From NCBI RefSeq assembly GCF_905147045.1, contig NC_065893.1:1364001-1428000 (forward strand): DNA of 64,000 nucleotides, read 5' to 3'. The position numbers and the translations under genes were made by a program. The notes beneath the pieces were generated by a model. It ran no database searches, was not told where the DNA came from, and saw only the letters and a program-made list of their open reading frames with translations. Position 1 is the stretch's first letter; every line of letters begins with the position of its first letter. Positions 49,301 through 57,899 of this stretch are shown one piece after another. The DNA comes from Nymphalis io. Lineage: Eukaryota; Arthropoda; Insecta; Lepidoptera; Nymphalidae.

Positions 49301-52300
49301 AGGCCTTTTGCCCAGCAGTGGGGCAGTCACAGGCTGTTACGAGTTTTGATTCGACGTATACGGTATATCTCAATATAAAATTTTAGCAATATAAGTTTTA
49401 CATACAAGTGAACATTTTTAATTCGAATCACCATATACTCGATTTGCAACACATTGCTTTGAGCATGAATAGCGCAATTGTTTACGGACTGCCTAGCGAT
49501 ATAGAGTCGCATGTTCAATCCTGACGCCTTGGACTATTATCGTCCCCACTCTTAATACAAGCTGTGCACTTAATTGAATGGCTATATAGGAATATTAGTA
49601 ATTCCTTAAAAAAGGGCATTGCTAGTATACTTTAAAAAAGCTTGTCAGTGGACTACAGTCGTTTGTTAATTAAATTATCCTATCGTGGCATCAAAGTAAT
49701 TCAGTCAAACGTACACCCTTCAAAGTGTTGCCAGTTCGAAAACATGTATTCAAAACTTAACGCAGTGGGAGTATTGATTACATTGATTTTGTGCTTCAAA
49801 TTCGGTGAGCATTTATTTTAATTATTCTATATGTTATAAAATAACTATTCATAATCATGCTGGTTTTTACTATTTCAAAGTGGTGGAATTTAATAATTAT
49901 TTCTTTTTTTCTCTAATGAGTATTTAATGAGATTTATTAAAAAAATTTTTAACGATATCGAAATTTAATATACTATTTAATTATTGTAAACGTTTAACCA
50001 TACAATAATTGCTTTAAATGTAATCACCTCTCCCAGGAGGGTTAAGTTGCTAATGGAAGGTTGTCATATTGAATTACATGTCCTTCGCAAGCGGCTTTAG
50101 TAAGATAACCATTAATAAAAAATATTTCTCGGACACTTATTTAAGTTATCTTCGTGCTTAACAAGTTTGAAGTACCAGTAACAGCCTTAATATCCCACTA
50201 CTGGGCTAAGGCCTCTTCTCCCTTTTGAGGAGAAGTGTTGGAGCTTATTCCACCACACTGCTCCAATGCGGGTTGGTGGAATAAACATGTGGCATAATTT
50301 CATTGAAATTAGACACATGCATGTTTCCTCGCGATGTTTTCCTTCACCGTCAAGCACGAGATGAACTATAAACACTAATTAAGCACATGAAATTTCAGTG
50401 GTGCTTGCCCGGCTTTGAACCCACAATCATCGGTTAAGATTCACGCGTTCTAACCACTAGGCCATCTTGGCTTCCTAGGCCATCTCAGCTTCAAGTTTGA
50501 AGAAGTATTCTATATTAGTATTGTCTGAAGCATCAAGTAAATACTTTTAAAAGTGCTTAATATCGCACTAAAAACAAATCCAATTAAATCAAGATCTAAT
50601 TATTCAATATAGAAGCATTACACTTTCTTATTGATTGACAAATTAGAAACTAAAATCGAAAATACCTGACCTAAAACGAACTGGCGATTACATAGTTTAC
50701 TATGTAGATTACAATAAAACGTATGTATTTATTAATCTTACTGAATTGAACAATTTCTTATATATATTTAGCATAATGCTTACATAAAGTTAAATAATAA
50801 GTTAAATTCGTCAGTATCATATGACAAGGAAAGCATAAAGTTATTAATTTTTATTGTTTTGGTTTTGAAAAATGTCTCAAAGTTATATCAACTTCGAATC
50901 CATTTTTATCATATTAATTTATTGCATGCTTAAAGTGATGAAAAACTAACAATAGATACGTATTTCATATCTGTACTTTAATACTAAGAAATCGAAATTA
51001 TTATTATTGCAATATGTTTTCATGAATATTATAATAGATTGTAACGATGACATGAAATAATCTGCAAATGTTAATGGAATTCTTCAACTTAACGTGTGAT
51101 TAATTTAACAATTCTGTCTTTTTCTTTAATATAATATATTAGCCAATAGCCGAGATGGCCCTGTGGTAAGAACGCGTGAATCTTAACCGATGATCGTGGG
51201 TTCAAACCCGGGCAAGCACCACTGAATTTTCATGTGCTTAATTTGTGATTATAATTCATCTCGTGCTTTACGGTGAAGGAAAACATCGTGAGGAAACCTG
51301 CATGTGTCTAATTTCACTGAAATTCTGCCACATGTGAATTCTACCAACCCGCATTGGAGCAGCGTGGTGGAATAAGCTAAAAAACCTTCTCCTCAAAAAG
51401 AGGAGAGGAGGCCTTTAGCCCAGCAGTGGGACATTCACAGGCTGTTACGGTACGGTACGGTCTTTTTCTTTCGAATGTCAAATCAATGATGACAGAAAGA
51501 GACCGCTTTAAGTAAGGCCGTTAATATTTAAGATATTGTTCAAAACGTACTGGAGGCAGGTTCATTTTACTTGATATTAGTCCAATTGCAATACCGTATC
51601 CATTTGATAATGGACTTGTTGACGAGCCAACAAGGTGTCACAGTCTTTAAAAATACATCTCTTTTATAGTTAAGCGCATTTTTCATAATTTTCAAATATG
51701 ATTGAGCTAAGTTTAAGATATTCTATACTAAATATTACTCGTTTAAATAACATAAAAATAGTCTGTGTTCTGCAAATTATAATTCAATGTCAGTTATTAT
51801 TAGAACTTGTGGTCACACTAGTCACGTAGCAAATTCGAGCCAAGTTCAACATGACTCAACATTTAATCCAATTCAAAGGTAGTTGTTAGGTTTCATGTCT
51901 AATATTATATTTCTTAATACCCAAATAGCCGAAATACTCAGAAAAAATAAACAAAAAAGTAACATAAAGAAACAGTTTGTGTTAAGAGTAAAACATGCTT
52001 CTTATTTTATGTCACTAGATGGTGTTAATTAATTTTTTGAAGTTCCTAAATCGCGCTGTCTAAATTTTTTGTTATGCGTACTATCAATGTTAAATAATTA
52101 GATCAAACTAATTAAAGTTTCGTGAACCCCCGATTACTTTGGGTTCGGTGGCTAAGACCTCCTCTTTAAGGAAGTTATATAAAGAATGGTTAATTAACAA
52201 TATTTATGTACTATGTGAAAGGGACTTTAAGTAGTAAAAAATATTAGAACGAACGTTGTTTTTTCGTTAGTTTTTTGGTATTTTATCATTATTCATAGCT

Positions 52301-55300
52301 TGACCAATTGCTTGTGCCACGATGTCAAGCAAAGTAGAGGCGTAGATGCAGGAAAGCGGACCCTGGCGTTACTAGGCTGGGAAAACGCTAGGCAGAAGAA
52401 GAAGATAATCAAGTAAATAGAAGACATATCCGGAGACTTATGCTTAAAGTCCACTGAGTCCCAACTTCTAAATTTTTTTATATATATTTAAAAATAGCGA
52501 TTTTATAATTTAATATTTAGTTTAAATTCTTTTTAAATACCACCACGTTACCACTTAGCAGTTCTACTACCGAACAACACTTACAGAATAGTACTACAGA
52601 TTTCAAAGATTCAGACAGATTGGAAACCGCGACTTATAACTTATAATACGTGTTCTATAAACTGAGCATTCTTAACTTTCTTTGTTTCAAGATCGATAGA
52701 GCAGCAGTGCTATTCCATAAGAATAAATGTTTTCAACCGACTTACGTTGATATACTATTTTGATGCGTGTATTCTTAAAATTCTATAATCATTATGGTCA
52801 ATGTCGTATATCACTTTCGGAGATTTCACGACCATTTTCTACGGTGAATTTTGAGTTTGTGCTCACAGAATTTAACCCTAAGGTAATTTATTTTTATTGC
52901 TACAGCCTACTCAATATTCTGTTACGACTGTAACAGCGCCTTCGATCCGAGATGTGGGGAAGAATTCGACCCATTCAGCCTCGGGGTCGTGAATTGCTCT
53001 TTAAGGGACCCCCCGGAGCACATAGACCCTGTTGCACCAACTTTCTGTCGTATGATTAAGATGGAGAGTAAGTATAATATATAACAATTTATATTTAAAG
53101 TAATCTATGGTCAATTTAATCACCGACCATTATTATCAAAATACACTGACCGTTACCATAAATATGCGATGAGATAATAAGATTTCTTGAGTAAACGTAT
53201 ATTTTTTATAATTCTAAATTTGAATTTGAATATAATCAATGTTCTTAAATATCAAGATTTATAATAGGAAGTAAATAATATACATAACCTAAAACATCAC
53301 ATAATAAATTTTAGAGAAATGGCTATCGAACGAAAAAACAAATATTTTGGTGATTAAAGAAAAACTTTTGAAATAAACAAAATCTTACTCTAATATATCT
53401 GTTTTCACAGTTTATGGCAAAGTTCGAATTGTACGAACATGCGGCTTTCTCGAAGAAGAAACAGGAGTACATATGTGTAAAAGACAAACTGGCAACGGCG
53501 ATCTGTTTGTGACTTACTGCACTTGCAACACAGATCTCTGTAACGGAGCTCCTAAACTCGGCCATAACATGGCACTAATTTTAACAGCCTATGGAATTTT
53601 AAAATTGAAAAATATATTATAATCTTATCAGAGTGTTCCTATTTATTTTTGTAAAAGTGTTATTAATTATGAAACTTGTAACTGCCAGATGATTGAAATA
53701 ATTAAATATGTACTTGCCCATGAATTAAATCATGTTAATAATATGTATTTTTTTATTTATGAACCGCTTTTGTTTGTGAAAATTATTAAGCAAGAAAACA
53801 ATCGTTCGTCTAGGTTACCTCGTAAAATCCTTTTGATTTATACCACGATGCCACACATAATTAGTTATATATATACATATGTATAATTAAATAAATAACT
53901 AACCTGGATTAGCACCATCTCTGAAGACCTTAGGCTGGTTTCTGTAGGCAAGGAAGTACTGTACGTGCGCCATCTCATGGTGAGCCGTTATCAAATCCTT
54001 CATATCAGGGTGCGTGCACATCTTGATGCTATAAACAGAAAACTATGGGTAATTAAATAATTTTAAGCAGTTTTTAATCATCATATCGTGTATGTTGTGA
54101 CATTACTAAATTACATATTAATTCTTGAAGATCGAAAATTATTGGAACTAATAATAAAAAAAATCTGTGTTATCATATATGCTGTTGTGTCTGATTATTG
54201 AATTTCTTTTCATTTTTTGTTGATAGAAATTTTGATTCAGATGCAAGAGAAGAAGACGTGGTAAAATTTGCTAGAATTTATTCAAAATGTTTAATAAACG
54301 GACGAATTCTCAGTATAAAACAGAGAATGGACATTACGAACCAATTTTAACACTTGGTGTAAGCATACTTTTCCTTCCTTCATAAATTGAATGCGAAGTG
54401 TTACTCTTTCATAATTGTTTATTCAATATATCAATTAGCAATTTAATTTATTTATTCTTGAAATAAATCATACCGGAAGTCATGTCCATTACAAAAGTCC
54501 CAGGCGGAAGGCTGACAATGAATATGTCTATCCGCTGGCTGCTGAAGCACACTCAGCGCCCAAAAGTCATCAGGCATCGCTGACATATTCATTGAAACGA
54601 AGAATTCCTCGGCTAGCTGGAAGGTCGTTACAGGTGTGTAACCCTGGGAAAAAAAATTCAGCCTGTTCAAACTGGTCATATTATCTCATTGATTTAGTAG
54701 CTACCTTTTAAAGCTTCAGAATCTAAGCTCCTTTTTTCAAACCACAGATCGATCCAATATAAAGTAATTGGGTTTTTTTCATAATGGTGGTGTTTACACT
54801 CCATTGCTTCGAGAAGTAAAGTTGTTGGTCTTTTGCTTGAACTTTTTATAGTTGTGTTGTATTTGCTTTCCATCGGGTTATGAGAGAGCACTAATGTTTG
54901 CGCACAGACTTGTCCGCGATAACATATGAATGACAGTCTAAGCCGAAATTGACCAGAAGAAGTTTGTTAGGTGCACATTATTATATGTACATAGTGTTTT
55001 TTTAATAAAATAAATTAACAATCTAATTAACTTACTAATACTTGAAAAGCCAATACAGTAAGATATCAAAAGTACCTGTTGCACCATTTCTGAAGTAACA
55101 TCCACAAGTTTCTTGCCAGGATATGGCAGAGTGATGGGTACGATGCCAGACCAGCTCTGAGCCCACATGTCACCAAGCACGTGCGCTGGGATTGGAGCTG
55201 ATCGTGAAATACGTTCGGGGCCATACGATTCACGCAGACGACGACGCACGTATGCATGGAGTAAGTCGTACAATGGCTTAACCTGCAATCAATTTTAATT

Positions 55301-57033
55301 TATCATTTTTCAATTTATTTTTAATTGTTTTTTAATGAATCCAAGTTGAAAATAAACTAAAAATTAAATTAGGTTTTTCAAACTACCATAAAAACATTTA
55401 TAAGGCAGTCGTAAATGGACCATCTGGTTGTGTGTGGGCATAACCACCCATGAACCCGTAGACATTGGCACTGTGAGAAATATTAACCAGTGCTTACATC
55501 ACCAATGCGCTATCAACCTAAGGAACTAAGACGTTATGTCCCTTGTGTTTTAATTGGTTCACTCACCCTTCAATCCGAGACACAAAAATACAAATTATTG
55601 TTGATGTTAAATAAGTATTAAGTAGGTGGTAGCTATACAGCAGACGCAGCTCCATCGGGGTAGCTACAACCCACAAAGATCTACCATTAACTCTATACTA
55701 AACAGTATGAATCTCACCTGTTCCCATACTTCATCAACATCTTGCCTCATATTTTGTGTTTCATACGGGAACATCCAAAACGCTGATGCATCCGTAAAAT
55801 CTGTAATTAAAATAATATACACATAAATTAATAAAGATAAATTGGCCCAAGAAGAATTTTAATCGTTAAATTGAATTGCAGTGTTTTGCTATTCTTTTAA
55901 AACAGGAGCTTAAAACTTTTATATAAAAATAACTGGCTTTTTCAAACTTAATATTATGAATATTTGCAAAGTACTAAAACAAAATAACTAATGTGTATGT
56001 CTGTCTGTACGGGGTAATTTTTCAAACTAGTCTAGTAAGTACGTGCATAATATTTGTTAACCGCTAATATAGGTAGATAATATTATGTTCACCAAAACTA
56101 TTTTAGACATATTTCAAAATTCCACCTGAATAAGACATAATGCGTTGTCTTGCCTCCGTTTGTAATTGTAAGCTTTCAGGTGCAGGTGGAGGACTTACAA
56201 TGTATTAGAGAGTAGAGATGGTCGCTCAAGGTCGCAAACTCGGAATACTAATGAGAACACTAAGCTCTATTATTCTACCAAATTAGATTCTTGACGTTTT
56301 GCAGTGAAAGTTCCCTTTTATTCAATAGCTGAACTATAGACTATCAAATAAACTTTGATGAATTATACAACTTACTGTTCAATCTCGCGGCTTGATTGGT
56401 CAAATCCACTAGCTGTTCATATAAATCCCGAATTCGCCTGCCCGTGTTTCTTCTCCATTCCGTCCAGACGTGCTGCAACTCATCCCAGTCCCGAGAGTGA
56501 GACATGATGAATTGCAATTCTGGTTGCAAATGCAAGCCACATTTAAATGGCTCGTTATAAGCGCAGATTTCAGCTGAGTTGTATACAGCCAGCATATCGT
56601 TGATTATTCGATTGTACTGTAAATTAAATTTTATGTTAAATATATGATAATATAATAATGGTATGCTTATTTATGTAATGAAAATATGAAACAGGTTTAT
56701 TTTATGAAAGTCAAAATATTATGTAAAAGCCTATTTATTAAAAAAAGGTTTAATTTGCAAAGCTACTCTTCCCGGGAGTGGAACAGTAAGGTTGAACGTT
56801 GATGAAACCACGAAGAGCATCTAATATATTTATATATACGACATATTCTAAGAGTTCTTTGTAAATGTACACACCCTGTCCAACTGATCTGGAGGCAAAG
56901 CAGCGGGGCCTATGGTGGAAAGAAGGCGTAGTTGCCTGAATGTGCCAAAATCTCTGATAGCACCTCGAGGCACATGCTGCGCTGCTTCCCACAAGCCTCG
57001 CTGGAACAATGTGTACCGTTGCTGCGCTTCAAG
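37302..57033 (-). CDS. Ance: angiotensin-converting enzyme-like M2 peptidyl-dipeptidase, partial (8 exons, about 442 aa)
   Basis: Exons in transcript order: 57033-56875, 56616-56376, 55800-55718, 55282-55076, 54643-54474, 54028-53904, 41395-41152, 37400-37302. All have GT donors and AG acceptors and compatible phases (0, 0, 1, 0, 0, 2, 1, 2). The joined frame is open. The protein is a secreted zinc metallopeptidase that removes C-terminal dipeptides from peptides (family knowledge). Visible signatures are a CAYNEPFKC loop, a LNNFT sequon, MWAQSW, VDVTSEMVQQGYTP, the Cys pair in CQPSAWDFCNGHDFRIKMC, HHEMAH (zinc ligands and catalytic Glu), GANPGFHEAIGE with the third ligand Glu exactly 24 residues after the second His, MDKWRWDVF and KYHIPANIPYIR. 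Family members are about 610-630 aa. The signal peptide plus about 60-90 N-terminal residues and about 110 C-terminal residues (chloride/Tyr/His site) are not found here. HEMAH replaces the usual HE(M/L)GH. Orthology to Drosophila Ance rather than a paralogue is not settled. Confidence 0.93.
38513..38544 (+). repeat. TTGGGGTTA-type tandem repeat, potential G-quadruplex
   Basis: Four G-tracts (GGGG, GGGG, GGGG, GGG) are separated by 5-6-nt AT loops with a period of about 10, inside an ACE intron. Confidence 0.6.
39691..39812 (+). repeat. SINE family A, degraded 5' half
   Basis: ttttaaccgaatgcgagttc, aaatccgggcaagccccgca, ataattcattcg. Confidence 0.5.
40614..40725. repeat. two copies of a 48-bp palindrome
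   Basis: 40614-40661 is a perfect palindrome (arm aagtttataatataagtaaa plus gata). 40678-40725 repeats it with two mismatches. The second copy runs directly into the start of the family L element. Confidence 0.85.
40720..40880 (+). repeat. family L repeat
   Basis: ataaacgtgaaagcaactct, gtctgtatgttatactta, accgattttgataaaattta, ctggcttgaaccctgagcac. Confidence 0.65.
40923..41035 (+). repeat. SINE family A, 5' part with internal deletion
   Basis: tagccaagatggcccaatga, then gcttaagcccgggcaagcac and ataattcatctcgagctcga, ending near the ACE exon at 41152. Confidence 0.65.
41152..41395 (-). CDS. ACE exon 7 (third zinc ligand)
   Basis: It encodes FHEAIGETIALSVSSPRHLQ, a segment with SVDDTAHDINYLFTQAMDKL, AFLPFALVMDKWRWDVFSG and YNCQWWRL. 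The Glu of HEAIG is the third zinc ligand. The split Gly and Arg codons match the flanking exons. Confidence 0.95.
42036..42299 (-). repeat. SINE-like family B copy in ACE intron
   Basis: T-run, then atagaataggtaggtggacg through acgagcttgcacaaagctct and accacca. A piece around the aacgccc/acattggc region is shortened. Confidence 0.8.
42760..42850. repeat. TACA/CATA microsatellite region
   Basis: atacatacatacatacacat and related tetramers, inside the 3' UTR of the LINE. Confidence 0.7.
43448..44386 (-). pseudogene. LINE reverse transcriptase domain
   Basis: This 312-codon frame is the best kept part of the element. All RT palm blocks up to YADD and the thumb/C-terminal KSYRLKVNPSKSQ region are readable. 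It cannot produce a complete pol because of the upstream frameshift and the early stop. Confidence 0.88.
44915..45022 (+). repeat. MITE-like family M copy
   Basis: tttctctctttctaacatcg, ttctgacattcgctagaaga, gacacggcattgcttaacca. Confidence 0.5.
45541..45657 (-). repeat. SINE family A, head and early body
   Basis: agtcgagcacgagatgaatt, gatttgaacccactgccttc, taactactaagccacctcga. Confidence 0.6.
46300..46333. repeat. (TA)n microsatellite
   Basis: About 17 uninterrupted TA units in an ACE intron. Confidence 0.95.
46728..47003 (-). repeat. SINE family D, full-length copy, inverted relative to its neighbour
   Basis: The plus strand runs from the (AAT)n tail through atcctgggatattg to gaatcgaacccacgaccttc and taccaaccacgccaaccggc. 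The (ATT)n tail on the minus strand marks the 3' end. Confidence 0.8.
47028..47213 (+). repeat. SINE family D, 5'-truncated copy, inverted partner
   Basis: tggacagacatttgtgtgca, gtcctgagtctgggtgtaat, aatgtcccaggatatt. It lacks the tRNA-like head and starts 24 bp past the head of the opposed copy. Confidence 0.8.
47372..47500 (-). repeat. SINE family A, 5' part
   Basis: caggtttcctcacgatgttt, tgaacccgcaaccttcgctt, ctagccactgggccatcata. Confidence 0.65.
48048..48125 (+). repeat. SINE family A, 3' end only, (ACTGGTT)n tail
   Basis: ccttctccccaaaaagggag, ttagcccagcagtgggacat, then tactggttactggttact. Confidence 0.75.
48546..48614 (-). repeat. SINE family A, 3' end only
   Basis: cagtagtctgtgaatgtccc, ctaaggcttcctctcccttt. 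A family B snippet follows at 48684-48712 (ggtgaccacttaccatcagg). Confidence 0.7.
49082..49342 (+). repeat. SINE family A, ACGG type, B-box deleted
   Basis: Head gccgagatggcccagtggta. The segment between cgatggtcatg and cttaatttgtgattata, including the B-box, is missing. The 3' end is ggctgttacgag. Confidence 0.8.
49468..49575 (+). repeat. tRNA-like family E copy
   Basis: agcgcaattgtttacggact, gcctagcgatatagagtcgc, gttcaatcctgacgccttgg. Its downstream body holds ctatcgtccccactc-type sequence. It lies just upstream of the Ly6 gene. Confidence 0.5.
49701..49706 (+). promoter_or_regulatory. candidate initiator of the Ly6-like gene
   Basis: TCAGTC matches the arthropod TCAGT-type initiator 43 bp before the ATG. 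I see no clear TATA box. Confidence 0.35.
49744..53622 (+). CDS. Ly6/uPAR-type three-finger, GPI-anchored protein (144 aa, 3 exons)
   Basis: Exons 49744-49804, 52906-53067 and 53411-53622 (TAA), with GT/AG introns of phases 1 and 1. Exon 1 encodes Met and the signal peptide (GVLITLILCFKF). Exons 2-3 encode a domain with ten cysteines after the signal: FCYDCNS, PRCGEEF, VVNCSL, TFCRMIK, VRTCGF, HMCKR, YCTCNTDLCN. The spacing and the closing CNTDLCN are typical of insect Ly6 proteins (relatives include quiver/sleepless and boudin). The C-terminus after CNGAP is hydrophobic (NMALILTAYGILKL), consistent with GPI-anchor processing (inferred). NCS is a potential N-glycosylation sequon. Insect Ly6 proteins act at the cell surface in septate junctions, ion channel or receptor modulation (known); this member's partner cannot be told. 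The gene lies entirely within one ACE intron on the opposite strand. The 3' end of exon 3 is 282 bp from ACE exon 6. Confidence 0.93.
50173..50495 (-). repeat. SINE family A, full-length copy with doubled head end
   Basis: The plus strand reads ccagtaacagccttaatatc to gttctaaccactaggccatc, then ttggcttcctaggccatctcagcttc. The 5' end of the head (ggccat-ct-ggctt) appears twice. It lies in intron 1 of the Ly6-like gene. Confidence 0.85.
51147..51461 (+). repeat. SINE family A, full-length copy, (ACGGT)n tail
   Basis: Head gccgagatggccctgtggta. The tail is gttacggtacggtacggtc, followed directly by family M sequence. tctttttcttt occurs both about 30 bp upstream of the head and right after the tail, a possible target-site duplication. 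Confidence 0.88.
51462..51535 (-). repeat. MITE-like family M copy
   Basis: tttctttcgaatgtcaaatc, aatgatgacagaaagagacc, taaggccgttaatatttaa. Confidence 0.5.
51540..52900. other. Ly6 intron 1 remainder
   Basis: AT-rich. At 52310-52410 a GC-richer piece (gcgtagatgcaggaaagcgg, gggaaaacgctaggcagaag) looks like a LINE 3' remnant but is too short to assign. Nothing else is supported. Confidence 0.4.
53904..54028 (-). CDS. ACE exon 6 (zinc-binding HEMAH)
   Basis: It encodes IKMCTHPDMKDLITAHHEMA, then HVQYFLAYRNQPKVFRDGAN and P. It has the HExxH motif with Ala in place of the usual Gly. The two His and the Glu are intact. Confidence 0.95.
54474..54643 (-). CDS. ACE exon 5
   Basis: It encodes GYTPVTTFQLAEEFFVSMNM, a segment with PDDFWALSVLQQPADRHIHC and QPSAWDFCNGHDF. 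The SAWDF core lines the substrate cleft in this family. The first Cys of CQPSAW pairs with the Cys of IKMC in the next exon (family knowledge). The extra Cys in DFC replaces a usual Tyr. Confidence 0.95.
55076..55282 (-). CDS. ACE exon 4
   Basis: 69 codons, phase 0 at both ends. It encodes VKPLYDLLHAYVRRRLRESY, the SRSAPIPAHVLGDMWAQSWS block and PYPGKKLVDVTSEMVQQ. PIPxHxLGxMWAQ is a hallmark of the family. Confidence 0.95.
55394..55680 (-). repeat. SINE-like family B, old copy filling a short ACE intron
   Basis: catgaacccgtagacattgg, tatcaacctaaggaactaag, ggtagctatacagcagacgc. It accounts for about 290 of the 435 bp between ACE exons 4 and 3. Confidence 0.75.
55718..55800 (-). CDS. ACE exon 3
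   Basis: 83 bp. It completes an Asn codon and encodes FTDASAFWMFPYETQNMRQD and VDEVWEQ. With exon 2 it restores the LNNFT sequon. Confidence 0.93.
56376..56616 (-). CDS. ACE exon 2
   Basis: It encodes YNRIINDMLAVYNSAEICAY, NEPFKCGLHLQPELQFIMSH, SRDWDELQHVWTEWRRNTG and LYEQLVDLTNQAARLN. The C-x7-C loop and SRDxxEL are conserved family features. Confidence 0.95.
56875..57033 (-). CDS. ACE exon 1 of those seen (most 5')
   Basis: 53 codons. It encodes LEAQQRYTLFQRGLWEAAQH, then VPRGAIRDFGTFRQLRLLST and IGPAALPPDQLDR. It opens at a CAG acceptor in phase 0 without Met, so the initiator and signal peptide are in one or more exons further right. None is recognised before 64000. Confidence 0.9.
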
Positions 57034-57129
57034 CTGGAAAAAAAAGAATTGAAGATTTTATATCATGTTATAGATCAAGTCCAATCACATTTTGAGTTTT
57101 TTTATCTAATTTAGCCTTCTAGAAGAACA

Positions 57130-57240
57130 TTATAAGGAAACCTACATATTCACTTGGTAGTAATACATAAGCCATGTATTTTTAGTTAAATACCACCTAC
57201 TCATCATATGTTGTACCATTGAACAATAATACTTTTATTG
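57130..57240 (+). repeat. SINE-like family B fragment, degraded
   Basis: cacttggtagtaatacataa and taaataccacctactcatca; 5' part only. Confidence 0.4.
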
Positions 57241-57307
57241 TAGTGTCCAGCCAAGACAATGTGATTATAACCATAAAGGATATACCATCTTTGACCCCCC
57301 TCCCCAA

Positions 57308-57603
57308 AAGCCGAGATGGCCCAGTGGTAAGAGCGCGTGATTCTTAACCGATGATCGTGGGTTCAAACCCGGGCAAGCACCACTGAATTTTCATGTGCTT
57401 AATTTGTGATTATAATTCATCTCGTGCTTGACGGTGAAAAAAAACATCATGAGGAAACCTACATGTGCAATTTATTTCACTGAAATTCAGCCACATGTGT
57501 ATTCCACCAACCCGCATTGGAGCAGCGTGGTGGAATAAGCTTGTCCTCAAAAAGGAGAGAGGGCCTTAGCCCCGCAGTGGGACATTAACAGGCTGTTACT
57601 GGT
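57308..57603 (+). repeat. SINE family A, full-length copy, ACTG type
   Basis: gccgagatggcccagtggta, gtgcttgacggtgaaaaaaa, 3' end aacaggctgttactgg. A small deletion sits at the ctccaaaccttct position. Confidence 0.88.
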
Positions 57604-57789
57604 CAACATAATAAAAAATAGTCAGACGTGATTAACGACGGTAGATTGGTAATAAGCTAATAACATTCAACTGAGACCTCCGTTTAAAGTTTCCGATGAA
57701 ACAAATGCAAATAATTTTCACGTTTAGGTAGTTAATTCATCTAACCTAGTTTGGTTCCAGCGCGTCCTTGACAAAATACGAAGGTCGGG

Positions 57790-57862
57790 CTTGGTTCTCC
57801 CCATAAAAAGGAGAGGAGTTGTTAGCCCAGCAGTGGGACATTCACAGGCTGTTACTGATCTT
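57790..57862 (+). repeat. SINE family A, 3' end only
   Basis: ttctccccataaaaaggaga, gttagcccagcagtgggaca, cacaggctgttactga. Confidence 0.75.
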
Positions 57863-57899
57863 TGCCCCACCCATTGTTAGATTCGTGTAACCGGTGTTA

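Noticed and set aside
53689..53886. 65-codon frame after the Ly6 stop codon
   Set aside because: It lies in the probable 3' UTR, has AT-driven composition and no domain.
7446..57603. tRNA genes suggested by tggcccagtgg and gggttcaaacccggg motifs
   Set aside because: The motifs are heads of SINE family A. No acceptor stem closes after the B-box, and the same head recurs with a common non-tRNA body.
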